The notes: generated from the sequence alone by a model not told the origin. A stretch of 64,000 nucleotides of DNA from Tepidimonas sediminis (GCF_007556605.1 NZ_VJND01000011.1:24900-88899), one strand, 5' to 3'. Positions 7,556-15,950 are shown, numbered from the stretch's first letter. Numbers and translations are program-made.

Positions 7556-8284
7556 ATGGATGGCGTGATGCCGACGTTCGCCCAGGCGTGGGCGCTCGTG
7601 CACGGTGGCGATGCGCTGCTGTGGTCGACCGTGACGCGGTCGATCGCGGTCAGCGGTTCGGCCACCGCGCTGGCGTGCCTGCTCGGTCTGCCGCTGGGCG
7701 CCTGGCTCGGGGTGGTGCGCTTTGCGGGGCGGGGGGCGCTGGTCACGTTGCTGGATGGCCTGCTGGCCGTGCCTTCGGTGGTGGTCGGCCTGCTGGTCTA
7801 CCTGCTGCTGTCGCGCTCGGGGCCGCTCGGTTTTCTCGGCTGGCTGTTCTCGTTTCCGGCGATGGTGCTGGCGCAGACGCTGCTGGTGCTGCCGGTGGTG
7901 GTCAACCTCGCGCGCCGCGCCGTGGAGCAGGCCGAGCGCGACCACGGCGAGCAGCTGCAGGTGCTGGGAGCAGGGGCGGGCTGGCGCGCCCTGTTGCTGG
8001 CCTGGGACGAGCGCCATGTGCTGCTGTCGGCGGCGCTGCTGGCCTTCAGCCGTGCCGTGGCCGAGGTGGGCGCAGTGATGGTCGTCGGCGGCAACATCGA
8101 GGGCTACACCCGCGTGATGACCACCGCGATCGCACTGGAGACCAGCAAGGGGGACCTGCCGCTGGCACTGGCGCTCGGTCTGGTGCTGCTGCTGGTGGTG
8201 GTGGGGCTGCACGCGCTGGCGGCGCTGGCGCTGCGCTGGGCGCGCGGCGGCGTGCGGCCGTGGCCGCAACGGGAGCCCGCATGA
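7556..8284 (+). CDS. tupB: Tungstate ABC transporter permease TupB
   Basis: Integral membrane subunit (242 aa) of a tungstate importer, with about five or six transmembrane segments. The cytoplasmic EAA-type loop shows GAGAGWRALL near residue 142, and the region AFSRAVAEVGAVMVVGGNI near 165-183 is characteristic of TupB/ModB-like permeases. An alternative ATG lies at 7568; neither has a good ribosome site. It overlaps tupC by 4 bp (ATGA), so the two are translationally coupled. Tungstate rather than molybdate is inferred from TupA and from the tungsten-enzyme operon next to it. Confidence 0.9.
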   Translation: MDGVMPTFAQAWALVHGGDALLWSTVTRSIAVSGSATALACLLGLPLGAWLGVVRFAGRGALVTLLDGLLAVPSVVVGLLVYLLLSRSGPLGFLGWLFSFPAMVLAQTLLVLPVVVNLARRAVEQAERDHGEQLQVLGAGAGWRALLLAWDERHVLLSAALLAFSRAVAEVGAVMVVGGNIEGYTRVMTTAIALETSKGDLPLALALGLVLLLVVVGLHALAALALRWARGGVRPWPQREPA

Positions 8285-9003
8285 CCGCCGCGCCAAGGCT
8301 GACCCTGCGCGGGGTGTCGGTGCGGCGCGGGGGGCGATGGGCGCTGCGCGGTCTGGATCTGGCCATTCAGCCCGGCGAGCGCGTGGCGCTGGTGGGCCCC
8401 AACGGCAGCGGCAAGTCGACCCTGCTGCGGCTGCTGGCCGGTGTGCTGCCGCCCGACGAAGGTGACCTCCTGCGCCCGCCCGGACAGCGCGTCGGCATGG
8501 TGTTCCAGCAACCTTATCTGCTGCGTACCAGCGCCTGGCTCAACGTGGCGTTGGCGGTGTGGCTGCAGGGGCGCCCGTGGTCGCAGGCGGTGCAGGCGGC
8601 CCACGAGGCGCTGGCGCAGGTCGGGCTGGCGCAACAGGCCGGCCAGCCTGCGCGCACGCTCTCCGGCGGGCAGCAACAGCGGCTGGCGCTGGCACGCGCC
8701 TGGGCCCTGCGGCCGGAACTTTGGCTGCTCGACGAGCCCACCGCGAGCCTGGATCCGCAGGCCAGCGCCGAGCTGGAGGCGCTGCTGCGACGGGCGCTGC
8801 AGGGCGGCCCGGACGGGCCGGCGCGCACGCTGGTGTTCAGCAGCCATCGCCTCGGGCAGGTGCGCCGTCTGGCCACGCGCGTGCTGTACCTCCAGGGCGG
8901 GCGGCTGCTGGCCGATCTGCCGGTGGCGGCGTTTTTCGATGTGGCCGAGCTGGCGCGGCGGGCGCCGGCGGCGCTGCGCTTCGTGCGTGAGGAGTTGCCG
9001 TGA
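8281..9003 (+). CDS. tupC: Tungstate ABC transporter ATP-binding protein TupC
   Basis: ABC ATPase of 240 aa. It has Walker A GPNGSGKST (residues 39-47), Q-loop FQQPYLL near 77, signature LSGGQQQR near 128, Walker B LWLLDEPTASLD near 147 and the switch His in SSHRLGQ near 189. It starts in the ATGA overlap with tupB and ends overlapping the GTG of tupA. It powers the TupBC importer. Confidence 0.92.
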   Translation: MTAAPRLTLRGVSVRRGGRWALRGLDLAIQPGERVALVGPNGSGKSTLLRLLAGVLPPDEGDLLRPPGQRVGMVFQQPYLLRTSAWLNVALAVWLQGRPWSQAVQAAHEALAQVGLAQQAGQPARTLSGGQQQRLALARAWALRPELWLLDEPTASLDPQASAELEALLRRALQGGPDGPARTLVFSSHRLGQVRRLATRVLYLQGGRLLADLPVAAFFDVAELARRAPAALRFVREELP

Positions 9004-9812
9004 GGCGGCGTGCCTGGCTGCGCGGCGCCGGCGCGGCGCTGCTGACGGCGGCGGCGCCGGCCGGGGCTGCCCCGCCGGTGATCGTGCTGGCCTCCACCAC
9101 CTCGACCGAGCAGTCCGGGCTGTTCGCCCACCTGCTGCCCCGTTTCCGTCAGGCCACCGGCATCGAGGTGCGCGTGGTCGCGGTGGGCACGGGGCAGGCG
9201 CTGGACATCGCGCGCCGCGGCGATGCCGATGCGCTGCTGGTGCACGACCAGGCTGCCGAGGAGGCGTTCGTCGCCGAAGGTCATGGCCTGCGGCGCGTCG
9301 AGGTCATGGTCAATGACTTCGTCTTGGTGGGGCCCCGGGCGGATCCGGCTGGGGCGCGTGGCGGCGACATCGTCGCGGCGCTGCGGCGCATCGCGGCGGT
9401 GGCTGCGCCGTTCGTCTCGCGCGGCGACCGCAGCGGCACGCACCTGGCCGAGCGGCGTTTCTGGGCCCTGGCCGGGGGGGCGCCGAGCGGTCGCGCCTAT
9501 CGTGAGTGCGGCTGCGGCATGGGGCAGGCGCTCAACGTGGCCGCGGCGCTGGGGGCCTACACCCTGGCCGATCGGGCCACGTGGGCGAGTTTTCGCAACC
9601 GCGCCGATCTGGCGGTGCTGGTGCAGGGCGATGCGCGGCTGCGCAACCCGTATGCGGCCATCGTCGTCAACCCGCGCCGCCACCCGCACGTGCGGGCCGA
9701 GGCGGCGCAGCGCTTCGTCGACTGGCTGGCTTCGGCGGAGGGGCAGGCGGCGATCGCGTCCTTCCGCCGCGACGGCCAGCCGGTGTTTCAGCCGGTGGCG
9801 GCCGGGCGCTGA
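9000..9812 (+). CDS. tupA: Tungstate-binding periplasmic protein TupA
   Basis: Substrate-binding protein (270 aa) with an N-terminal signal (MRRRAWLRG, then an Ala-rich stretch to about residue 23). It starts at a GTG that overlaps the tupC stop by 4 bp. It shows the TupA hallmarks: LASTTSTEQSGL near residue 30, VAVGTGQALDIA near 61, and SRGDRSGTH near 140, which set it apart from ModA. It completes tupBCA and would supply tungstate for the aldehyde oxidoreductase encoded just downstream. Confidence 0.92.
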   Translation: MRRRAWLRGAGAALLTAAAPAGAAPPVIVLASTTSTEQSGLFAHLLPRFRQATGIEVRVVAVGTGQALDIARRGDADALLVHDQAAEEAFVAEGHGLRRVEVMVNDFVLVGPRADPAGARGGDIVAALRRIAAVAAPFVSRGDRSGTHLAERRFWALAGGAPSGRAYRECGCGMGQALNVAAALGAYTLADRATWASFRNRADLAVLVQGDARLRNPYAAIVVNPRRHPHVRAEAAQRFVDWLASAEGQAAIASFRRDGQPVFQPVAAGR

Positions 9813-9822
9813 GCGTGCGCCG

Positions 9823-10905
9823 TCAGCGCGGCTGCAGCTTGCGGTAGATGGTGGCGCGGCTGATGCCGAGCCGGCGCGCGGCCTCGGCGACGTTGCCGCC
9901 GGCCTCGGCCACGGCCTGGCGGATCAGGGCGGCTTCGCGGTGGCGCAGCGGCAGCGCGGCAGCGGCCGCGCCGGGCGGAGGCTCGGCGTCGGCCAGCCGG
10001 GCCAGCACCACCACGCGCAGCGCGCTCCAGGTCGGCACCTCCCAAGGAGCACGCTGCCGGCGCGCGGCGTCGAACAGCGCCGCCGCCGGCAGCGCCAGCG
10101 CCTCCTCCACGTGCGGCCACGGCGTGCGCAGATCCAGCATCTCGGCGGCGGTGCGGTTGGCCGCGACGATGACGCCCTCGCCATCGAGCACCAGCAGGCC
10201 ATCGTCGTCGTCGCCGGGCAGGCGGCCGGGCCAGGTCAGCCGCAGGCTCAAGGCGTGCGGCACGGCGGCCACCAGGGCATGCTCGATGCGGCGCGCCGCC
10301 ACCGCCACCAGGTGCTTGAGCGCGCGCCGCTCCGGCGCCAGCACGCCGGTCAGGTCCAGCATGCCGGCGCAGCGGCCGTCGGGTCCGAACAACGGAGCGC
10401 CGGCGCAGGAATAGACCGCGGTGTCGTCGAAGAAGTGCTCGCCGCGGTGCAGCCACACCGGCACGCGCTCGGCCAGCGCCGCGCCGATGGCGGTGGTCCC
10501 CACCGCCCGCTCCGACAGGTCCACACCGATGCGGGCGATGGCGTGCACGTGGCGGTTGGACGGATCGGCCGGACCGTGCACGTCCAGCACCACGCCGTCG
10601 GCGTCGGTCAGCAGCGCGAAGTAGCCGGTGTCGCGCATCGCGCGCGCCAGCGTCGCCTCGATGACCGGCGCGGCGGCACGGCGCAGCGCCGTGCCGGCTT
10701 CCAGCACGCGCCGCTGCGCGGCGGCGCTGACGGTGTCGAAGGCCAGCCGCTCGTGCGGCCGGCGCCCCTGCGCCAGACAGCGCCGCCACGAGGCCACGAT
10801 CCAACTCTCCAGCGGTGCCGGCACCTCGCGCTGCTCCAGCAGCCAGTCGCGGCGCGCCTGCTCGATGGCGCGCAGCCGCTCGTCGACGGCGGTGGGGGTG
10901 GCCAT
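9823..10905 (-). CDS. GAF/PAS/Fis-type transcriptional regulator of the aor operon (no AAA+ domain)
   Basis: Regulator of 360 aa, divergent from aorA and convergent with tupA. The N-terminal part resembles the AcoR/sigma-54 activator sensory region: a helix with SWIVASWRRCLAQG near residue 32, then a GAF domain to about 200. A PAS-like segment (DGLLVLDGEGVIVAANRTAA, near 223) follows. The C-terminus is a Fis-type helix-turn-helix (EAARRLGISRATIYRKL). The AAA+ domain with GAFTGA and Walker motifs expected in AcoR-like activators is missing; the PAS runs directly into the HTH region. It therefore probably acts as a conventional DNA-binding regulator. GAGGAG lies 9 bp upstream of the ATG. Confidence 0.82.
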   Translation of the reverse strand: MATPTAVDERLRAIEQARRDWLLEQREVPAPLESWIVASWRRCLAQGRRPHERLAFDTVSAAAQRRVLEAGTALRRAAAPVIEATLARAMRDTGYFALLTDADGVVLDVHGPADPSNRHVHAIARIGVDLSERAVGTTAIGAALAERVPVWLHRGEHFFDDTAVYSCAGAPLFGPDGRCAGMLDLTGVLAPERRALKHLVAVAARRIEHALVAAVPHALSLRLTWPGRLPGDDDDGLLVLDGEGVIVAANRTAAEMLDLRTPWPHVEEALALPAAALFDAARRQRAPWEVPTWSALRVVVLARLADAEPPPGAAAAALPLRHREAALIRQAVAEAGGNVAEAARRLGISRATIYRKLQPR

Positions 10906-10944
10906 CGGGTTGGTCTCCTCGCGGCATCCCGCTGGGTGGCGGGC

Positions 10945-10959
10945 TGTCTCATTTTGAGA
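10945..10959. promoter_or_regulatory. Candidate operator between the regulator and aorA
   Basis: TGTCTCA (10945-10951), three bases, then TGAGA (10955-10959). This is close to the symmetrical TGTCTCA-N3-TGAGACA arrangement bound by AcoR-type Fis-HTH regulators. It lies 40 bp upstream of the regulator start and 118 bp upstream of aorA. No -24/-12 sigma-54 promoter could be found nearby. Confidence 0.5.
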
Positions 10960-11076
10960 ATTTCGGCGTTGCGTGCGGGAAAACCCTTGTGCACGACGGC
11001 GCCGCGCGACCAAGAATAGCCGAAAACCCGACTGCGGGCAGGGGCGATGCCCGCGCACCCCCAGAGGAGACAAGGC

Positions 11077-11559
11077 ATGCAGAAAGTGCTGCACCTCGAC
11101 CCGGCCAAGTGCACCGGGTGCCTGTCGTGCGAGATGGCCTGCTCGTACGAGAACTACGGCGTCTTCGCCACCTCCAGGTCGCGCATCAAGGTGTTCGACT
11201 TCCACCACACCGGCCGCAAGGTGCCTTACACCTGCACCCAGTGTGACGAGGCGTGGTGCCTGCACGCCTGTCCGGTGGAGGCGATCACGGTCGACAAGGT
11301 CACCGGCGCCAAGGTCGTCAGCGAAGCCACCTGCGTCGGCTGCAAGGTCTGCACCATCGCCTGCCCGTTCGGCACCATCAATTACGTCGCCGAGACCGGC
11401 AAGGTGCAGAAGTGCGATCTGTGCGGCGGGCAGCCGGCGTGCGCCGAGGCCTGCCCGACCGGCGCCATCACCTACATCGATGCCAACTGGACGGGCCTGG
11501 CGCGCATGCAGCAGTGGGCCGACAAGCTCGGCAACCAGAGCGCTCCGGCGGCGGCCTGA
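11077..11559 (+). CDS. aorA: Aldehyde oxidoreductase electron-transfer subunit AorA (4Fe-4S)
   Basis: Ferredoxin-like subunit (160 aa) with four cysteine clusters: CTGCLSCEMAC (residues 12-22), CTQCDEAWCLHACP (about 52-65), CVGCKVCTIACP (about 86-97) and CDLCGGQPACAEACP (about 115-129). This spacing fits four [4Fe-4S] clusters of the polyferredoxin type found in AorA of the AorABC complex. It would carry electrons from the tungsten subunit AorB to the flavin subunit AorC. GAGGAG lies 9 bp upstream. aorB follows after 30 bp. Confidence 0.9.
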   Translation: MQKVLHLDPAKCTGCLSCEMACSYENYGVFATSRSRIKVFDFHHTGRKVPYTCTQCDEAWCLHACPVEAITVDKVTGAKVVSEATCVGCKVCTIACPFGTINYVAETGKVQKCDLCGGQPACAEACPTGAITYIDANWTGLARMQQWADKLGNQSAPAAA

Positions 11560-11589
11560 CCCCCCGCACCCGATTTCGAGGAGACGACC

Positions 11590-13437
11590 ATGGCATGGGC
11601 TGGCAAGATTCTGCGCGTCAACCTCACCGCGGGCACCTGCACGCCGGAGCCGCTGAACATGGACTGGGCGCGCCAGTACCTGGGTTCGCGGGGGCTGGGC
11701 ACCAAGTACCTGGTGGAGGAGATCGACCCCAAGGTCGATCCGCTGTCGCCGGACAACAAGATCATCTGGGCCACCGGGCCGCTGACCGGCACGATGGCCT
11801 CCACCGGCGGGCGCTACACCGTCATCACCAAGGGGCCGCTGACCGGGGCGATCGCCTGCTCCAACTCCGGCGGCTACTGGGGCGCGGAGCTGAAGATGGC
11901 CGGCTGGGACATGATCATCTTCGAGGGGCGCGCGCCCAAGCCGGTCTACCTCTACATCCAGGACGACGTCGCCGAGCTGCGCGACGCCTCGCACCTGTGG
12001 GGCAAGAGCGTCTGGGAGACCGAGGAGACGCTCAAGACCACGCTGCAGGATCCGCTGCTGCGCATCTCCAGCATCGGCCGCGCGGGCGAGAACCAGGTGC
12101 TGTTCGCCTGCGTCGTCAACGACCTGCACCGCGCTGCCGGGCGCTCCGGCGTCGGCGCGGTGGCCGGCAGCAAGAACCTGAAGGCCATCGCGGTGCGCGG
12201 CACCAAGGGCGTGGGCAACCTCCATGACCCCAAGGCGTTCATGGCGGCCACGCGCGCGGCCAAGAAAGTGCTGGCGGACAACGCCGTCACCGGCCAGGGC
12301 CTGCCGAAGTACGGCACGCAGGTGCTGATGAACGTCATCAACGAGATCGGCGCGCTGCCGACGCGCAACCACCGCGACGTGCAGTTCGAGGGGGCGGACG
12401 ACATCTCCGCCGAGGCGATGCTGCGGCCGCGCCCCACCGACGGCAAGACGCACCTCGTCACCAATCAGGCGTGCTTCGGCTGCACGATCGCCTGCGGGCG
12501 CATCAGCAAGATCGACGAGACGCACTTCAGCGTGCAGAACAAGCCGCAGTACTGGGGCGCCAGCGGCGGGCTGGAATACGAGGCTGCCTGGGCCCTGGGA
12601 GCCGCCAACGGCGTGCGCGACCTGGAGGCGCTGCAGTACGCCAACCTGATCTGCAACGAGCATGGCATGGATCCGATCAGCTTCGGCGCCACCGTCGGCG
12701 CGGTGATGGAGCTGTACGAGCTGGGCGTGCTGACCAAGGAGCAGATCGGGCTGGAGGCGCCGTTCGGCTCGGCGCGCGCGCTGTGCGAGCTGGCCGAGAT
12801 GACCGCCCACGGCGTCGGCTTCGGCAAGGAAATCGGCCTGGGCAGCAAGCGTCTGTGCGAAAAGTACGGCCACCCGGAGCTGTCGATGAGCGTCAAGGGG
12901 CAGGAATTCCCGGCCTACGACAGCCGCGGCATCCAGGGCATGGGCTTGGCCTACGCCACCAGCAACCGCGGCGCCTGCCACCTGCGCGGCTACACGGTGG
13001 CCTCCGAGGTGCTTGGCATCCCGGTCAAGACCGATCCCCACGTCACCGAGGGCAAGCCCGAGCTGGTCAAGGCGTTCCAAGACGCCACGGCGGCGTTCGA
13101 CTCGGCCGGCATCTGCATCTTCACGAGCTTTGCCTGGACGCTCGCGGACGTCGCACCACAGGTGGCGGCGGCGTGTGGCGAAGCGTTCACCGTGCAGGAG
13201 CTGGAGCGCATCGGCGAGCGCATCTGGAACCTGGAGCGCGAGTTCAACCTGGCCGCCGGCTTCACCGCCAAGGACGACACGCTGCCGCCGCGCCTGCTGA
13301 CCGAGCCGGCCAAGACCGGCCCGGCCAAGGGGCTGGTCAACAAGCTGCCGGAGATGCTGCCGAAGTACTACCAAGTGCGTGGCTGGGACGAGCAAGGTCG
13401 CCCGACGCCCGAGACCAAGGCCCGCCTCGGGCTGTGA
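11590..13437 (+). CDS. aorB: Tungsten aldehyde ferredoxin oxidoreductase catalytic subunit AorB
   Basis: Catalytic subunit of 615 aa (family about 600-620), oxidising aldehydes to carboxylic acids with a tungsto-bispterin and one [4Fe-4S] cluster. The N-terminus GKILRVNLTAG opens the AOR beta domain. GRYTVITKGPLTG near residue 75 and the CFGCTIAC motif near residues 296-303 supply three cluster cysteines, and the fourth is in the ICIF segment near 513. RGIQGMGLAYATSNRG near 446 matches the pterin-binding region. It is in operon with aorA and aorC and next to tupBCA, which supports tungsten as the metal. Confidence 0.94.
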   Translation: MAWAGKILRVNLTAGTCTPEPLNMDWARQYLGSRGLGTKYLVEEIDPKVDPLSPDNKIIWATGPLTGTMASTGGRYTVITKGPLTGAIACSNSGGYWGAELKMAGWDMIIFEGRAPKPVYLYIQDDVAELRDASHLWGKSVWETEETLKTTLQDPLLRISSIGRAGENQVLFACVVNDLHRAAGRSGVGAVAGSKNLKAIAVRGTKGVGNLHDPKAFMAATRAAKKVLADNAVTGQGLPKYGTQVLMNVINEIGALPTRNHRDVQFEGADDISAEAMLRPRPTDGKTHLVTNQACFGCTIACGRISKIDETHFSVQNKPQYWGASGGLEYEAAWALGAANGVRDLEALQYANLICNEHGMDPISFGATVGAVMELYELGVLTKEQIGLEAPFGSARALCELAEMTAHGVGFGKEIGLGSKRLCEKYGHPELSMSVKGQEFPAYDSRGIQGMGLAYATSNRGACHLRGYTVASEVLGIPVKTDPHVTEGKPELVKAFQDATAAFDSAGICIFTSFAWTLADVAPQVAAACGEAFTVQELERIGERIWNLEREFNLAAGFTAKDDTLPPRLLTEPAKTGPAKGLVNKLPEMLPKYYQVRGWDEQGRPTPETKARLGL

Positions 13438-13517
13438 CCGGCCCGCGGGCGCCGGAGGGCCGATGCCGGCCGGCCGGCGCCGGCGCGGCTGCCATCCCGC
13501 CGACTGGAGCCCAGCCC

Positions 13518-14795
13518 ATGACGCATCATGTGATCCTTGGCGCCGGCCCGGCCGGCGTCATCGCCGCGGAAACGATCCGCAAGCATGCGCCCGCCGACCG
13601 CATCACGCTGGTCGGCGACGAGCCCGAGCCGCCGTACTCGCGCATGGCGATCCCGTACCTGCTGATCGGCCAGATCGGCGAGCCGGGCACGTACCTGCGC
13701 AAGGCGCCCGGCCACTACGAGGCACTGCGCATCGAGCGCGTGCACGGCCGCGCCAGCGCCGTGGACGTGCAGGCGCGCACCGTGCGGTTGGCCGATGGCG
13801 CCACGCTGTCGTTCGACCAGCTGCTGATCGCCACCGGCTCGCAGCCCGTCAAGCCGCCGATCCATGGCATCAGCCTGCCCGGTGTTCACCATTGCTGGAC
13901 GCTGGCCGATGCGCGTGCGATCCTGCAGCGCGCCACGCCCGGCGCGCGCGTGCTGCAGCTGGGCGCCGGCTTCATCGGCTGCATCATCATGGAGGCGCTC
14001 AAGCAGCGCGGCGTGCAGCTGACGGTGGTCGAGATGGGCGACCGCATGGTGCCGCGCATGATGGGGCCGGCCGCCGGCGGCATGATCCGCCGCTGGTGCG
14101 AACGGCAGGGCGTGCGGGTGCTGACCGGCACGCGCATCGAGGCCATCGAGCACGCGGCGCCGTTGCAGGCCCGGCTGTCCAACGGCGAGCGCGTGGCCGC
14201 CGATCTCGTCATCATCGCCGCCGGGGTGCGCCCGGCGATAGGGTTCCTGGAAGGCAGTGGCATCCGCTGCCTGCAGGGCGTGCTGACGGACGAGCGCATG
14301 CAGACCAGCGTGCCGGGCATCTACGCCGCCGGCGACTGTGCCGAGGCGTTCGACGAGATCACGGGCCGCACCCTCGTCAGTGCCATCCAGCCCAACGCCG
14401 CGGAGCAGGCGCGCGTGGCCGCCCTCAACATGGTGGGCCGACCGGCGCGCTTGCGCGGCGTCACGCAGATCAACGTGTTGGATACGCTCGGACTGATCTC
14501 CACCAGCTTCGGCCAGTGGCAGGGCGTGCCGGGCGGGGAGCGGGTCGAATGGGTCGACGAGCGGCAGAACCGCGTCATCAGCCTGGCCTTCGACGGCGAC
14601 CGTCTGATCGGCAGCAACACGGTTGGCTGGACGGAGCACGTCGGCGCGCTGCGCGGGCTGGTGGAGGGCAGGGTGCGTCTGGGTCCGTGGAAGGAGACGC
14701 TGCGGCGTGATCCCACCCAGTTCATGGCCGCCTACCTGGCCAGCGCGCAGGGCCAGGCCGGCTGGTGCGGTGCCGCCGACGTCCGTCGTCGTTGA
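13518..14795 (+). CDS. aorC: FAD/NAD(P)-dependent oxidoreductase subunit AorC
   Basis: Flavoprotein of 425 aa with an N-terminal FAD Rossmann motif (LGAGPAGVIAAE, residues 7-18), an NAD(P)-binding GAGFIG motif near 152, and the second FAD motif YAAGDCAEA near 273. In characterised AorABC complexes this subunit lets the enzyme pass electrons to or from NAD. It follows aorB after 80 bp. A purely ferredoxin-dependent enzyme would not need this subunit, so its presence suggests NAD coupling. Confidence 0.9.
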   Translation: MTHHVILGAGPAGVIAAETIRKHAPADRITLVGDEPEPPYSRMAIPYLLIGQIGEPGTYLRKAPGHYEALRIERVHGRASAVDVQARTVRLADGATLSFDQLLIATGSQPVKPPIHGISLPGVHHCWTLADARAILQRATPGARVLQLGAGFIGCIIMEALKQRGVQLTVVEMGDRMVPRMMGPAAGGMIRRWCERQGVRVLTGTRIEAIEHAAPLQARLSNGERVAADLVIIAAGVRPAIGFLEGSGIRCLQGVLTDERMQTSVPGIYAAGDCAEAFDEITGRTLVSAIQPNAAEQARVAALNMVGRPARLRGVTQINVLDTLGLISTSFGQWQGVPGGERVEWVDERQNRVISLAFDGDRLIGSNTVGWTEHVGALRGLVEGRVRLGPWKETLRRDPTQFMAAYLASAQGQAGWCGAADVRRR

Positions 14796-14862
14796 TGCCG
14801 CGCCTGCCAGCCCGTCGGCCCGGCGCCGCGCATCTTCGGGCGCCGCGCACTACCATGCCACG

Positions 14863-15114
14863 ATGAACATCACGCTCAAGCTGTTCGCGACGTTGTCGGA
14901 TCACCTTCCGGCCGGCACACGCGGCAACGCGATCACGTTGCCGTTGGCCGACGGCGCCACGGTGCAGGAGGCCATCGACCGGCTCAACCTGCCGCCCAGG
15001 CTCGTGCATCTGGTGCTGGTCAACGGGGTATACGTGCCGCCAGAGCAGCGCGGTGAGCGCGTGCTGGCCGACGGCGACGTGCTGGCGATCTGGCCGCCGA
15101 TCGCGGGGGGGTGA
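14863..15114 (+). CDS. MoaD-like sulfur carrier of the aor operon
   Basis: Small ubiquitin-fold protein (83 aa) ending in Gly-Gly, as required for adenylation and thiocarboxylation in pterin dithiolene synthesis. It has NITLKLFATLSDHLP at the start, an LxGxxVxEAI-like helix, and the tail LAIWPPIAGG. It lies 67 bp after aorC. Operon-linked MoaD copies are typical of tungsten AOR loci and probably serve tungsto-pterin assembly. No MoaE or MoeA partner is in the window. Confidence 0.88.
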   Translation: MNITLKLFATLSDHLPAGTRGNAITLPLADGATVQEAIDRLNLPPRLVHLVLVNGVYVPPEQRGERVLADGDVLAIWPPIAGG

Positions 15115-15118
15115 CGCG

Positions 15119-15445
15119 TTGCCGGACGGTGCCGACGCGGGTGCGCAGCCCGAGGCGGTACCGCCTCGTTTCGAGCGCGAGCTCACCGCCAGCGCCGCGG
15201 AGTGGGAGCGCATGGTCGGGCTGGTTTGTCCGGATGCCCGTCTCGTATCCATGCAGGGCCGGGCGTGGATTCCCGTCGGCGCGGGCGGCTTGTCGCTGCG
15301 CTGGCGCGACCTGCCACCGGTTGCCCTGGGGGCGGTAAGGCTGCCGCGGCTGCGCGTGCGCTTCCGCTTCCGCGCGGTGCCGGCCGACCGGCGTACCTCC
15401 TTCATGCAGGACTTCGACCGCGGCACGCGGCGCGGTGGCGGCTAG
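15119..15445 (+). CDS. Unknown small protein at the end of the aor operon
   Basis: A 108-aa ORF that begins at a TTG 4 bp after the MoaD-like stop, with a G-rich ribosome-site-like stretch upstream. Visible features are FERELTASAAEWERM (amphipathic helix), a central MQGRAWIPVGAGG segment and a basic C-terminal region with FRFRAVPADRR and SFMQDFDRGTRRGG. I recognise no domain. The tight coupling to the MoaD-like gene and clean G/C-ending codons argue that it is real. It could be an assembly or accessory factor for the tungsten enzyme, but that is only context. Confidence 0.6.
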   Translation: MPDGADAGAQPEAVPPRFERELTASAAEWERMVGLVCPDARLVSMQGRAWIPVGAGGLSLRWRDLPPVALGAVRLPRLRVRFRFRAVPADRRTSFMQDFDRGTRRGGG

Positions 15446-15503
15446 GCTTGGCCATGCCGCACAATGCGGCCTTGCGTTTGCTTCAACCCTTTGCTCGCTC
15501 ATC

Positions 15504-15950
15504 ATGGCTCATCACGTCAACGTCACGCTCACCCGCCGCAGCGGCTACCAGTTCGAGATCGACTTCGGCGCCGACTGGCCGCACGTGTTCAGCGACGAGC
15601 CGGCCCCGCTCGGCCAGGGGCAGGGCCCCACGCCCAACCACCTGCTGCTGGCGGCGGTGGCCAACTGCCTGTCGGCCAGCCTGACGTTTGCGCTGACCAA
15701 GTTCAAGAACGACCCCGGCGCCCTGCGCGCGGTGGCGCGTTCCACCGTCGAGCGCAACGAGCAGGGCCGGCTGCGCATCCAGCGCATCGAGGTCGACATC
15801 CAGCTGGAGCGCCCCGGCGCCGACTACGAGCACCTGGACCGCATCCTGGCGCAGTTCGAGGAGTTCTGCACCGTCTCGATGAGCGTGCGCCAGGGGGTGC
15901 CGATCGACATCCGCGTTCTGGACGGCAGCGGGCAGCGGCTCAAGGGTTGA
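15504..15950 (+). CDS. OsmC family protein
   Basis: Protein of 148 aa in the OsmC/Ohr superfamily, which reduces organic hydroperoxides through two cysteines. Both are present: ANCLSASL near residue 52 on the central helix and EEFCTVSMSV near 116. TPNHLLLAAVANC is the usual OsmC stretch. The ATG at 15504 (MAHHVNV) is preferred to an upstream one that would add 23 non-conserved residues. It ends tail-to-tail with rdgC, overlapping by 11 bp. Assignment to Ohr, OsmC or YhfA subgroups is not possible by eye. Confidence 0.85.
   Translation: MAHHVNVTLTRRSGYQFEIDFGADWPHVFSDEPAPLGQGQGPTPNHLLLAAVANCLSASLTFALTKFKNDPGALRAVARSTVERNEQGRLRIQRIEVDIQLERPGADYEHLDRILAQFEEFCTVSMSVRQGVPIDIRVLDGSGQRLKG

Noticed and set aside
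10906..11076. Possible sigma-54 (-24/-12) promoter for aorA
   Set aside because: No TGGCAC-N5-TTGC-like pair with correct spacing was found, and the neighbouring regulator has no AAA+ domain.
9823..13395. 1190-codon minus-strand frame running from the regulator through the aor operon
   Set aside because: Only the last 360 codons (from 10905) are a gene; the rest is antisense to aorAB.
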